A stretch of 64,000 bases of DNA from an uncultured Eubacteriales bacterium (GTDB taxonomy: Bacteria > Bacillota > Clostridia > Oscillospirales > Acutalibacteraceae), in the NCBI GenBank assembly GCA_934525065.1, contig CAKSYX010000007.1, positions 1-64,000 on the forward strand, given 5' to 3'. Positions 1 through 8,114 of this stretch are shown here, piece after piece. The translations under genes and the position numbers were made by a program. Every line of letters starts with the position of its first letter. The stretch's first letter is position 1. The notes below the pieces were generated by a model. That model was not told where the DNA came from, made no database searches, and saw only the letters and a list, made by a program, of their open reading frames with translations.

Positions 1-420
1 AACCTTCTTGGTTGGAACATCGAATACAAGTACCGTATTTTAGGCACTCTCTATGAGCAAGATGGCGTAGTTGCCTATATCTTTGATACCGTTGACTCCG
101 AGGCATATTTCAAGCCTAATGTGCTTTCAAAAGAAAACGGAGAGGAGGACTGTACAAGCGTGCAGCCGTTGATGCCGTCCGGAAAGCGTATTCGTGCAAT
201 TCCCGAATCATGGACAAGTTCTTTTGGCAAGCAGTTCTATGCACAGGAGAAGTCCGTAACGGAACTTCAGCGGCAGAGCGAAGAAGATTGGATGCTCCGT
301 TTGGAGGGCCAACTTTTCGAGACCGGCAACAAACTCCATGTAACGGGGTTTGAAGAACTCAAAAGTTTTATCACGCAGGAATTGCAGGGCGTAGATATTC
401 AGGAGGTAGTTTATGAATGA
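1..420 (+). CDS. Unknown accessory protein, first of three related genes (5' partial)
   Basis: The frame is open from the first base of the window to a TGA at 418-420, so the start lies upstream. I do not recognise a named family. The segment at 10-110 (GWNIEYKYRILG, then VVAYIFD) matches the next gene's segment DWNPDYRYKILG followed by LIAFD, so the two are paralogues. The stop overlaps the next start by 8 bp, which indicates an operon. The context (ParB-like genes and a transposase fragment) suggests a mobile or plasmid-derived module, but function cannot be assigned. The C-terminal 60 residues are charged and show no membrane segment. Confidence 0.7.
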   Translation, partial: NLLGWNIEYKYRILGTLYEQDGVVAYIFDTVDSEAYFKPNVLSKENGEEDCTSVQPLMPSGKRIRAIPESWTSSFGKQFYAQEKSVTELQRQSEEDWMLRLEGQLFETGNKLHVTGFEELKSFITQELQGVDIQEVVYE

Positions 421-1198
421 TATTACTGAGCAAAGGACTATAACAGAGATCTTTGCTCCCCATGCGGGCTCAGAGCTGCACAAAATTCCGGTATTAAAAG
501 ACGGGGAAGAATTGATTGAAATGAGCACGGACTTCAACCTAGAGGAATTCCAGGTTGTCCGCAGAGAGTTCTTTGCTCATATTCGTGAGCCTGCGGTTAC
601 ATTCAACAACCGCAAATTCTATGTGAATTCAGCTTGCCTGACCAAGTTTCCGCACACAGACTATGTCCAGGCATTGATCAATCCTCATACTAAGATTTTG
701 GCTCTCCGTCCCTGTGGTGAGAATGAACGAGGGTCGTTCCAGTGGTGTTCAATCGGTCAAGGCAAAAGGAAGCCGAGGCAAACAACATGTACGCTGTTCT
801 TCCTGAAAATGTTTGACATGATGGATTGGAATCCAGATTACCGCTATAAGATACTCGGGAATATCATCCGCGCTAATGGCGAATACCTGATAGCATTTGA
901 TTTAACATCCACCGAGGTATATCAGCGTATCTATGATGCAGAAGGTGCTAAATCAACGGCATCAAGGACACCGGTATATCCGATTGGTTGGCAGAACCAA
1001 TTCGGTATGACATTAAACGAGCACAAGCAGTCTATGCTCGTGAACATATTCGATGGCTATGCCATCTACTCAATCAAGGAAAATAAGGCAGTTCGGCAAA
1101 GTCCGACAGCAACTGTGACTGCCGACACAGTTGCACTGCCGGAGGGAGAAATAAATCATGAGCGAACAGACTCGACAACAAGTGACTATAGCGGTTGA
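413..1198 (+). CDS. Unknown accessory protein, paralogue of its neighbours (261 aa)
   Basis: ATG at 413 is preceded by GGAGG at good spacing. No named domain is recognised and no membrane segment is visible. Residues about 65-150 carry the shared module: YVQALINPHTKILAL, then a basic stretch (GQGKRKPRQTT), then a hydrophobic helix and DYRYKILGNII. The same order occurs in the partial gene before it and, more loosely, in the gene after it. The short basic stretch could contact nucleic acid, which is inference only. It overlaps its upstream neighbour by 8 bp and its downstream neighbour by 41 bp, so the three are translated from one message. The C-terminal 40 residues are rich in T, S and charged residues and probably disordered. 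Confidence 0.8.
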   Translation: MNDITEQRTITEIFAPHAGSELHKIPVLKDGEELIEMSTDFNLEEFQVVRREFFAHIREPAVTFNNRKFYVNSACLTKFPHTDYVQALINPHTKILALRPCGENERGSFQWCSIGQGKRKPRQTTCTLFFLKMFDMMDWNPDYRYKILGNIIRANGEYLIAFDLTSTEVYQRIYDAEGAKSTASRTPVYPIGWQNQFGMTLNEHKQSMLVNIFDGYAIYSIKENKAVRQSPTATVTADTVALPEGEINHERTDSTTSDYSG

Positions 1199-1538
1199 CT
1201 TGAAAAAATACCGTATTCGCATTCATCGTAGCACACTGACTTTGCTCGGGACACCCAAGTATGTTCAGTTCCTTGTCAGCCCTTCAGCTATGATACTTGC
1301 TATCCAAGGAACGGACAAGAGAACAAATTATACTCATCGTGTAAATTTGGCTGGGCTGCATCCGGATAACTCCTATGAAATTTACAGCACCTCATTTGTC
1401 AATAGACTTTGCTCCTTGGTGGAAGGATTAGATAACGCTTACGCATACAGGCTGACCGGAGAGATTATAGCAGAAGAAAATGCGGGAGTTTTTCCACTCA
1501 GTTCTCTCCAAAAAATTGATGGATTGGAGGAACGATAA
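1158..1538 (+). CDS. Small unknown protein sharing the module of the two genes before it (126 aa)
   Basis: ATG at 1158 lies inside the 3' end of the previous gene (41-bp overlap) and follows GAGGGAG. The protein reads like a stripped-down copy of its neighbour: LKKYRIRIHRSTLTLL, YVQFLVSP, MILAIQGT, then AYRLTGEII. These line up with FNNRKFYVNSACLTKF, YVQALINP, KILALRPC and KILGNII in the 261-aa protein. No catalytic motif or transmembrane segment is visible. Its stop codon shares a base with the start of the ParB-like gene (TAATG), so the two are translationally coupled. The function is unknown. Confidence 0.75.
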   Translation: MSEQTRQQVTIAVDLKKYRIRIHRSTLTLLGTPKYVQFLVSPSAMILAIQGTDKRTNYTHRVNLAGLHPDNSYEIYSTSFVNRLCSLVEGLDNAYAYRLTGEIIAEENAGVFPLSSLQKIDGLEER

Positions 1539-2479
1539 TGGAGTTGAAACGGCTGAAAATAGATGAAGAATTCAGACGTTTAATTCGTCCGCTGCGGCAC
1601 AGAGAATTTTTGCAACTCGAGCAGAATATTATAAATGACGGATGTCATGACCCTATCGTTGTATGGCATGACACCATTGTGGACGGTCATAACCGTTATG
1701 AAATTTGTATGCGCCACAGCATTCCTTTTGATACAAAGGATATGGAGTTTGAGTGCAGAGAGGCTGCTGTCGCTTGGATATGTGCCAATCAACTCGGCAG
1801 AAGAAACATTACCGAAGAGACTCGCAAGTTCCTTATTGGTATGCAGTACGAGAATGAAAAAGTGGTTACCCTAATTCGCAATAAGACAGGGAGAAATCAG
1901 CATACCATAGATATATCCACAATGGACGAGGAGGATGCGGACAAGGCTTGCCGCCATTGGACGGCACAAAGAATTGCCGAAGATAATAATGTGTCGCCTG
2001 CCACTGTGCAGAAGTATGCCATATTTACGAGAGCGTTAGAGGAAATCGGGAAGAAAGAACCGAAATTAGTGCCCAAGATTCTTTCAGGTCATTACAAGAT
2101 TGCTCATAAGCATGTGTTGGAAATGGCGGAATTAAATCCGCAGGATCTTCGGCGAATCAATCGGAAGATTGATCGGAATCCTGCTGAGTTTATGCATTAC
2201 AAAGCCACGCGTCCGGTTGTACAAGGGAATAAATCAGTTTATTCCGAGAGAGATATGCCCACGGGGCCTTCCGTGAAAGATATGCCCGAGTATGATCCGG
2301 ATGCGGAAATCAGCAGTCTTACACTAACGATTCCCTCGTGGAAAGGTTCTATTGAACGGGCAAAGAATACGGCAAACCTCACCATCGTTTCTCCCCAGGC
2401 TAAGGATGACTTGGCACAGGCTTTGCGTGAGCTGCAAAATACAATAGCAGATATGCTGTCGGAAGTGGAGGATATATAA
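1538..2479 (+). CDS. ParB N-terminal-domain protein (313 aa)
   Basis: The N-terminal 110 residues have the ParB/Srx-like layout: a start such as LRHREFLQLEQNI, then IVVWHDTIVDGHNRYEIC, where the GHNR motif corresponds to the GxxR box of ParB/Noc proteins. Residues about 145-165 (TAQRIAEDNNVSPATVQKY) form a helix-turn-helix like that of ParB centre-binding domains. Family knowledge points to CTP-dependent DNA-binding or nuclease-like proteins used in segregation or regulation of mobile elements. No ParA is present in the window, so a partition role is not shown. TTGGAGG precedes the ATG. The gene is tightly packed with the unknown genes before it and the DUF6551-like gene 1 bp after it. Confidence 0.75.
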   Translation: MELKRLKIDEEFRRLIRPLRHREFLQLEQNIINDGCHDPIVVWHDTIVDGHNRYEICMRHSIPFDTKDMEFECREAAVAWICANQLGRRNITEETRKFLIGMQYENEKVVTLIRNKTGRNQHTIDISTMDEEDADKACRHWTAQRIAEDNNVSPATVQKYAIFTRALEEIGKKEPKLVPKILSGHYKIAHKHVLEMAELNPQDLRRINRKIDRNPAEFMHYKATRPVVQGNKSVYSERDMPTGPSVKDMPEYDPDAEISSLTLTIPSWKGSIERAKNTANLTIVSPQAKDDLAQALRELQNTIADMLSEVEDI

Positions 2480-2480
2480 C

Positions 2481-3365
2481 ATGGATGATTATTCGCAGTT
2501 TGTGCCGAATGTTCATTTTGAGAAAATTCCAATCAAAAACCTGGTTTCGAACCAGGATTATCAACGGAATCTGTCGCAGGCGCGTATTGAGAAAACGGCA
2601 GAAAACTTCGATCTGTTTCAAATCAATCCCGTAAAGGTCAGCCGAAGAGACGGGATCAATTATGTTTTTAACGGGCAGCATACCATTGAAATTGTTGCAC
2701 TTGCTTCCGGTTCTCGCGAAACTCCGGTATGGTGCATGATCTATGATGATCTGTGCTATGAACATGAAGCCGATATCTTTGCCAATCAGATGAAATTCGC
2801 AAAGAACCTTGCGCCTTTTGAAATTTTCGTAGCAAACCTGGAGGCTAAGAACCAAGAACAGCTTATGATTCGAGATTTGGTGGAGTCTTACGGTTTGAAG
2901 ATATCTGCCAAGAGGGCGCCGGGGCACATCTGTGCTGTATCCACTTTGGAGGCTATTTATTCTAAATACGGATACCATGTTCTCAACCGTGTTCTTCGCC
3001 TAATCATCGGCACATGGGAGGGGGACTCCAATTCTTTCTCCGCCAACATTATGAATGCAGTTACCAAGCTTTGCGTGGTGTATAAAGATCAGTTGAAAGA
3101 TGAGGTGTTCAGCGAGAAACTCGGTGCTGTTTCCATTAAGCAACTGACTCGTACCGCCAGAGATCGCCGGAAGGGGTCAATGGGCTTTGCCGAAGCGATG
3201 CTTTTAGAATATAACGGAAAAAGGAAGAGCAATGCGGGCAAACTATTCATGAACAAACTCTATGCTCGAGATGTTTCTCTTTGGATTGAACCGGACGAGA
3301 ATGAGGATTTTGACGATTCCGAAGCCTTTGAGAATTTCGCAATCGGACAGCTTTGTCGAAGATGA
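2481..3365 (+). CDS. ParB-like / DUF6551-type protein (294 aa)
   Basis: ATG at 2481 follows GTGGAGG and starts one base after the previous stop. The N-terminus (FEKIPIKNLVSNQDYQRN, then NPVKVSRRDGINYVFNGQHT) has the ParB-like core with a G-Q-H-T box in place of the G-H-x-R box. The remainder, with FANQMKFAKNLAPFEIFVA and later helices, resembles the DUF6551 family that commonly accompanies ParB-like proteins in clostridial accessory DNA. Its biochemical role is not established. It is the last gene of the five-gene operon. A hairpin with a T-run at 3547-3572 could terminate the transcript. Confidence 0.7.
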   Translation: MDDYSQFVPNVHFEKIPIKNLVSNQDYQRNLSQARIEKTAENFDLFQINPVKVSRRDGINYVFNGQHTIEIVALASGSRETPVWCMIYDDLCYEHEADIFANQMKFAKNLAPFEIFVANLEAKNQEQLMIRDLVESYGLKISAKRAPGHICAVSTLEAIYSKYGYHVLNRVLRLIIGTWEGDSNSFSANIMNAVTKLCVVYKDQLKDEVFSEKLGAVSIKQLTRTARDRRKGSMGFAEAMLLEYNGKRKSNAGKLFMNKLYARDVSLWIEPDENEDFDDSEAFENFAIGQLCRR

Positions 3366-3429
3366 AGAAAGCGATAATAACGAAAGCAAAGATTAATAGA
3401 GTCAGCGAATAAGCGGTTCTTCTTTAAAT

Positions 3430-3473
3430 TTTGTGTAAACGCACTTTAATGGCGTAAGAATTAGAAATGTAAC
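3430..3473 (+). repeat. Short repeat, IS256-like end remnant (copy 1)
   Basis: TTGTGTAAAC followed by TTTAA, GG, TAA and ATT at fixed spacing is repeated at 37443-37486 with about 65-70% identity by eye. Ends with GTTTACACAA are typical of IS256-family elements. No matching transposase is present, so this is a probable relic. Confidence 0.4.
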
Positions 3474-3539
3474 GGGGCGTGTGAGCTGAAAAAACGGCTT
3501 GCACGTCCTAATTGCATATTACGGAAATATCGGGGCACG

Positions 3540-4046
3540 TCAAGGGCGGCTGCCGTGGCAGCCGTTCTTTTTACTGATGTCCTTGTATGTTCGGTGAGTT
3601 TCGCAATAGTCCTCAATGTATGCCATTACGTTTCCTTCACTGAGCATACATTGTGATACCGTTAAAAGCTCTTTCCAATTCTCCGGAAAAAATCTCTTTA
3701 GCTCTTTCTCTATTCCGAGCCCCTTTACTATTCCGGCAAACGCATAGTATACACCATAGTCAAAAATCACCTTCGTTATCGGCTGATCTGCTTTCAAATA
3801 CACCTCATAGTAGTTCCTGTTCGGAATGAGCATTCCGCTTTCCTCATCGTACCTGCCGATTGATACACTGTCGCTTGTGAGCTGCCCTTTTTCGTTTCTG
3901 TATACTGCCGTGGCGTAATATACATACACCTTATCTCCCATTCTTCTCTTTACTGCTCCATGCTCCGGCATCGCTACCTTTATACTACTATTCAGTGCAT
4001 TAGTCTGATATATGTTTTTATTTTCTTTCGTTGAGATACGAGACAT
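3540..4046 (-). pseudogene. Truncated IS4/IS1634-type transposase (N-terminal 155 residues)
   Basis: The protein opens MSRISTKENKNIYQ and contains GDKVYVYYATAVYRNEKGQ, SIGRYDEESGMLIPN and a SEGNVMAYIEDYCE segment, as at the N-terminus of IS1634-like transposases, which normally run to about 500-600 residues. None of the catalytic DDE core is present. After YKDIS the frame runs through the terminator hairpin at 3547-3572 and stops within ten codons (KKNGCHGSRP), so the element was cut and joined to unrelated DNA. It is not expected to be active. It sits between the ParB-like operon and the initiator tRNA and marks this segment as accessory. Confidence 0.7.
3547..3572 (+). terminator. Rho-independent terminator of the left-edge operon
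   Basis: A perfect 8-bp stem (CGGCTGCC / GGCAGCCG) with a 2-base apex is followed by GTTCTTTTT. It lies 180 bp after the last ParB-like gene and overlaps the broken 3' end of the transposase fragment on the other strand. Confidence 0.6.
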
Positions 4047-4061
4047 GGCAATTCCTCCAGA

Positions 4062-4256
4062 ATGACATTATTAAAATTATACTGCACTCGATGCAAAAAA
4101 TCCAGTATTTATGTAAGAAGCAGGACCAAATCAGTAAGAATGATACCGGCTCGGTTCTGTCCTTTTTGTCCCTTTTGTCCCGTGGAAATCAGTGAAAAAC
4201 CGTCCGCAGCCAGGGATGCACCCGGCCATGGACGGTTCTATGTATATAGAAAGTAA
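4062..4256 (+). CDS. Small Cys-rich ORF, possibly zinc-ribbon (64 aa)
   Basis: The 64-codon frame has C-x2-C near the start (YCTRCKK) and a CPFCPFCP cluster about 25 residues later, spaced like the two knuckles of a zinc ribbon. It faintly recalls the 'cysteine-rich KTR' proteins seen in clostridial conjugative elements (CxxC, basic and Thr residues, then CPxC). The doubled CPFC comes from a tandem duplication of a short T-rich unit near 4160-4180. The Shine-Dalgarno site (GGAATT near 4050) is weak. It may be a genuine small gene of the accessory segment or a degraded one. From 4257 to 4410 I see nothing convincing. Confidence 0.35.
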   Translation: MTLLKLYCTRCKKSSIYVRSRTKSVRMIPARFCPFCPFCPVEISEKPSAARDAPGHGRFYVYRK

Positions 4257-4410
4257 TCATTTATCGTTTATATCTTATAACAATTGCAATTTCTGCAAAG
4301 CCATGCTTTGGAGAACAACCAGCTGCGGTGGATGGAGCGGTGCAGCCGATCAAAGCCGAAAATGATCGGAAAACACCCATTTTCATGCGGTAAGCACCTA
4401 AAACAAGAGG

Positions 4411-4454
4411 AAAATAAAAAATTACCGTTGCTGATATTGTATCAACAACGGTAA
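4411..4454 (-). terminator. Terminator of the tRNA-fMet gene
   Basis: A perfect 9-bp stem (TTACCGTTG / CAACGGTAA) at 4422-4454 is followed, on the minus strand, by a T-rich run at 4411-4421. It begins 7 bp after the tRNA CCA end. Confidence 0.85.
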
Positions 4455-4460
4455 CTGATT

Positions 4461-4537
4461 TGGTTGCGGAGACAGGATTTGAACCTGCAACCTCCGGGTT
4501 ATGAGCCCGACGAGCTACCGGATTGCTCTACTCCGCG
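4461..4537 (-). tRNA. Initiator tRNA-fMet (CAT)
   Basis: A 77-nt cloverleaf with encoded CCA. It has the initiator hallmarks: an unpaired C1-A72 at the top of the acceptor stem, and three G-C pairs in the anticodon stem flanking CTCATAA. The T-loop GTTCAAATC is canonical. The gene has its own promoter (4565-4593) and terminator (4411-4454). Its 3' end faces the accessory segment at 1-4.3 kb. Confidence 0.96.
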
Positions 4538-4564
4538 ATATCTGACTTTCTCAAGTGCTTGATT

Positions 4565-4593
4565 ATTATATAACAATCAAAAGAGAAAGTCAA
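4565..4593 (-). promoter_or_regulatory. Promoter of tRNA-fMet
   Basis: On the minus strand, TTGACT (4588-4593), a 17-bp spacer, then TATAAT (4565-4570). The -10 box lies 28 bp before the tRNA 5' end. Confidence 0.8.
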
Positions 4594-4637
4594 GGGTTTT
4601 TCAAAACTTTTGAAAAAAGATTGAGTTAAGCGTTATT

Positions 4638-7265
4638 TCAAGCCATTGTTTCAAAAACATAGTTATAAATCTCTTCCGAACAGTTCTTCAGTGGGAAGTA
4701 AAATTCGCTCATTCTCTCTGCATAAACCGGAGCAGGCTTATATCCGTTTTCGGCAAGCTTCAAGAATTCTGCAACGGCTGCATCGGCATCCTGCGCAAAC
4801 GGACCGAATGCTTCTTCAAACGGAAGATCCAATTCACGGTACCGGCCCATGCCCGATTTGAACTGCGGATAGTCCGGAACGAAATACAGAACCGGTCTTG
4901 AAATTAAAACAAAATCAAAAGCCAGACCGGAAAAGTCCGTTATCAAAAGCTTATAGTCCTCCGCTTTGATGTCTTCTTTGGCAAGATTTATGCGGTCACT
5001 GCATTTTTCAAGCAAATCACGGAAAAACTCTCCGCCGCAGGACGGATTGAAATCGAGGACGACTCCGCTTTTTTCAAGTGCTTCATGAAGACGCTCATCC
5101 ATCAGAAAGGCTTTGATTCCTTTATAATACTCACTGTTTTCAAGTGACTTTATGCTTGTTTTTTCGGTGTCACCGTTAATTGAAAAATAACTGCGCCAAC
5201 AGGGTACAAAAAGAACACGATCCCCTGCTTTCAGATTTCGGTCAAGAAAATCAAGCTTCGGCATACCGGTCTTTATAAGCTCATCTTCTTTAAAGCGATA
5301 CTTGCCGGTAAGGTTTTTAACTTCAAAAGGTGAAGAAACAACTATCTTGTCGAACAGCGTTCTTTCGGCGGAAAATCTGTCCGGACAGGTGAAATTCAAA
5401 ATACTGCTCTGAAGATAAACCGTTTTGAATTGCTCAATACTTATATAATTCATTTCCTCACTTTCAGAGAAGAAAGGCGAGAATTTTTCTCTTTCCCATG
5501 CAGAAGTAAAAATAATTTGAGCTGAAAGATACAGGACCTTGTGTTCATAGGAACCGAATTTTACAAGGTGCTTTCTCTGCTCTTCGGAAAAGAGAGACGA
5601 AGTATTATCAATCGAACCCGTGTAAACATAAAATCTTTCGATTCCGTCGTCATGAGCAAAATCGTTCAAAAACTGATAGTATGCATTGCCTTTGACTGTG
5701 TCGGCCGCATCAGAATAAAGCCAGATACGGCTTTTCGCTCTTTTTTCAATTGCAGTGCATTTAAGCTCATATGAACAAGTGTTGCAGGAAAACTTCTTTG
5801 CATTAAAAAGCTCGAGAGAACGCAGCTCATCGTCTGTTTTCTTTTCAAAAATCAGGGAATCATTGAAAAACGAAACAGAATAGCTTCCAACGGCAAACGA
5901 ATAAAATCTGTCTTTATGCCTTAAAACGGCAAAGGGTGCAAAATTGATTTTTACGTCAAAGCTATAGGAGTCAATTACAGCTTTGAAGGAAAGTCTGTTC
6001 ACTTCGGCCGGGTCAAAGGTATATTCAAAGCCGTAAACCTTGTTGGTCATTATATCCGTATCAACATAGCTGTTTGTTGAACGGTAGAGCTTCAGCTTCT
6101 GTTTCCTTTCGCCGTTTTCAATTGCATACACGGCAGGCGCTTTTTTCATGAAGTTGAAAATGCCCATCGGAAAATCGCACCGAATTCTGAATCGGCCGCC
6201 TTCAAGCTGAGTGATTCGCAGCAGCCGAATGAAAACGCGCTTGTTGCGCTCAACAGTTCTGCCTTCGGCAACAACATCTGCCGCCTCCCGGTCAATATAC
6301 GGCATCGGGTAAACATTCGGTTTCAGATTGAGCCAATAGTGAATATGGCTTTTTTGTATTGACGGATTGTTCACTATTATATCTGTATCAACTTTCGCAA
6401 GAAGCTTTTTAATCCGCTTCATCGCGGCTTTGAACTCTTCTTTTTCATAATGGAACGGATACAAAATTCTGTCCGTAAGCTTCCAGCGAAGGTCATGGAA
6501 AAACATTGCCTGAAAATATTTCGGCACCTTATCCTCAAACATTGCGAAAAGGTTTTCAAAATATGCCATAGTCTGTTCAAACAGATAGTAGGCATGAAAT
6601 TTTGTTGCAAGGCAGGAGTTTTCGTTCCCTCTGTTATACATATAGCACGCGGCAAGGCAGTATCCGATACGAAGCTTTTCCATTACAACGCGGTTTATAT
6701 ATTCCTGATCCTCATGACACGTCATCTTTTCATTGAAAAGAACATTATCCGCAAACTTATTTTTGACGCAGATATTCATTGTAGTCTGCGTAACATACGG
6801 ATTCTCTTCAAGGTCAAAAACACCCTGATAGGTCAGCACCTTCCTGTATCTTGCGGGCGGATTGAGCAGTTCATTGTTTTTAAACGGCTGCATAAAATAT
6901 GTCACGGCGTCAACAGCGTCATAAACCTTGTCAAAAAAATCCGCAAGACTTTTTACAGAAACAGGTGTAAGCTTGTCATCGGAATCAAGGTACATGATAT
7001 ACTTGCCCTCAGCCATTTTCAAGCCGCAGTTTCTTGCGGCGGAAACACCGGAGTTTTCGATTCTTTTGTATGCAAAATTGCTGTGTAAGGCGCAGTATTC
7101 CATGCAGATATCCGCGCTTTCATCGGTCGAGCCGTCATCAATGAGCAGAACCTGCATTTTCTCCTGTGCAACAGTCTGGCTGACAAGGGAATCAAGGCAG
7201 TCTCTGAGATATTCTTCTGCGTTATAAATCGGAACTATTACCGAAACTCTGTATTTATACTTCAT
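4638..7265 (-). CDS. GT2 glycosyltransferase fused to a TagB/TagF-like CDP-glycerol transferase (875 aa)
   Basis: Residues about 1-210 are a GT-A glycosyltransferase family 2 domain with VSVIVPIYNAEEYL, LLIDDGSTDES and YLDSDD (metal-binding DxD). Residues about 530-870 resemble the CDP-glycerol glycerophosphotransferase family (Glyphos_transf): IIFTSAWEREKF, GMPKLDFLD, and LLITDFSGLAFDFVLISRPVLYF near the C-terminus. The middle is an unassigned linker domain. Such fusions build teichoic-acid-like or polyol-phosphate polymers at the cytoplasmic membrane. I chose the start MKYKYRV because GGGAG lies just upstream, while the longer frame has no such site. It follows the 271-aa GT2 gene by 16 bp, so the two are probably co-transcribed. 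Confidence 0.85.
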   Translation of the reverse strand: MKYKYRVSVIVPIYNAEEYLRDCLDSLVSQTVAQEKMQVLLIDDGSTDESADICMEYCALHSNFAYKRIENSGVSAARNCGLKMAEGKYIMYLDSDDKLTPVSVKSLADFFDKVYDAVDAVTYFMQPFKNNELLNPPARYRKVLTYQGVFDLEENPYVTQTTMNICVKNKFADNVLFNEKMTCHEDQEYINRVVMEKLRIGYCLAACYMYNRGNENSCLATKFHAYYLFEQTMAYFENLFAMFEDKVPKYFQAMFFHDLRWKLTDRILYPFHYEKEEFKAAMKRIKKLLAKVDTDIIVNNPSIQKSHIHYWLNLKPNVYPMPYIDREAADVVAEGRTVERNKRVFIRLLRITQLEGGRFRIRCDFPMGIFNFMKKAPAVYAIENGERKQKLKLYRSTNSYVDTDIMTNKVYGFEYTFDPAEVNRLSFKAVIDSYSFDVKINFAPFAVLRHKDRFYSFAVGSYSVSFFNDSLIFEKKTDDELRSLELFNAKKFSCNTCSYELKCTAIEKRAKSRIWLYSDAADTVKGNAYYQFLNDFAHDDGIERFYVYTGSIDNTSSLFSEEQRKHLVKFGSYEHKVLYLSAQIIFTSAWEREKFSPFFSESEEMNYISIEQFKTVYLQSSILNFTCPDRFSAERTLFDKIVVSSPFEVKNLTGKYRFKEDELIKTGMPKLDFLDRNLKAGDRVLFVPCWRSYFSINGDTEKTSIKSLENSEYYKGIKAFLMDERLHEALEKSGVVLDFNPSCGGEFFRDLLEKCSDRINLAKEDIKAEDYKLLITDFSGLAFDFVLISRPVLYFVPDYPQFKSGMGRYRELDLPFEEAFGPFAQDADAAVAEFLKLAENGYKPAPVYAERMSEFYFPLKNCSEEIYNYVFETMA

Positions 7266-7281
7266 GGCTGCTTTCTCCCGG

Positions 7282-8076
7282 TTATATTCCAAGCATCTTT
7301 TTGATAAGACGCTTTTTCTTCATTCGTTTAAAAAACGAACTTTCACGATACACTTCCCCAAGTTGAGCCAGAACGAAATCAGAGACTATCTGCTCTTTTT
7401 CGTCAAGCATTCCCCTCTCTGAAAAGTTTTTGAGAATGCTTTCAAGCTCTTTCCTGTTTTCAAAAAACTCACCGAAAGTTATTGCGGTTTTTGCGGTTTG
7501 TATTTCTCTGTAAGCGATAACCTCGTCTGTTACGGAAAACGACTCTGCATGAAAATAGCACCTGAGAAGGAACATTGCCTGAGTACAGTAATCCAATGCA
7601 TCAAGCGAAAGCGAATTGTTCTTGATTATGGAAGTTCTTATTGCATTATTCCAGACGGAAAAGCCGCTCTTCATGTATCCGGCAAGTGTAAAACCGTCCG
7701 GGTAGGAATATCTTGGAACAAACCTTGAATTTTTCAGCACTGAGCCGTTAAAAACCACTACATCCTTTTTTTTTGAAAGTATGACATTAACAGCATTGGG
7801 TGCAAGCACTTCATCATAGTTCACAAGCATGGCATATTCGGTGTCAACGAGAGAAAAGGCTTCGCCGAGTTTTTCGGTAAAGGCCGCAGCATTTTCGATA
7901 TCAATTATCATAAAATCCGGGTAGTTTTTTTCAATTTGTTTTTTCGCTCCCTCGGAGCTGCAAAGCGCAATAACCCTGTAATTATCGTTTTTCTGCCTGC
8001 TGATACTTGCCATACAGCGCAGAATCTTATTCTTATTGTTCGTTGCCTTGACAATAAAGGTTACTGTTTTTTTCAT
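7282..8076 (-). CDS. GT2-like glycosyltransferase (264 aa)
   Basis: The first 110 residues follow the GT2 Rossmann-like pattern (VTFIVKATNNKNKILRCMAS, then YRVIALCSSEG, then YAMLVNYDEVLAPNA). In the latter segment, NYDE takes the place of the usual DxD. That substitution makes nucleotide-sugar binding uncertain. The C-terminal half is helical, with no transmembrane segment. The start at MKKTVTF has AGAGGG six bases upstream, which is better than the in-frame ATG 21 bp earlier. It sits between the PASTA pseudokinase gene (38 bp gap) and the GT2/TagF fusion (16 bp gap), so a role in a surface polymer is a reasonable inference. Confidence 0.7.
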   Translation of the reverse strand: MKKTVTFIVKATNNKNKILRCMASISRQKNDNYRVIALCSSEGAKKQIEKNYPDFMIIDIENAAAFTEKLGEAFSLVDTEYAMLVNYDEVLAPNAVNVILSKKKDVVVFNGSVLKNSRFVPRYSYPDGFTLAGYMKSGFSVWNNAIRTSIIKNNSLSLDALDYCTQAMFLLRCYFHAESFSVTDEVIAYREIQTAKTAITFGEFFENRKELESILKNFSERGMLDEKEQIVSDFVLAQLGEVYRESSFFKRMKKKRLIKKMLGI

Positions 8077-8114
8077 TCCTATCCCTCTGATATACATAAG
8101 TTGCTCAGCTTCTT

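Noticed and set aside
6450..7088. A 212-codon plus-strand frame
   Set aside because: It is opposite the glycosyltransferase domain of the GT2/TagF fusion and is explained by codon bias.
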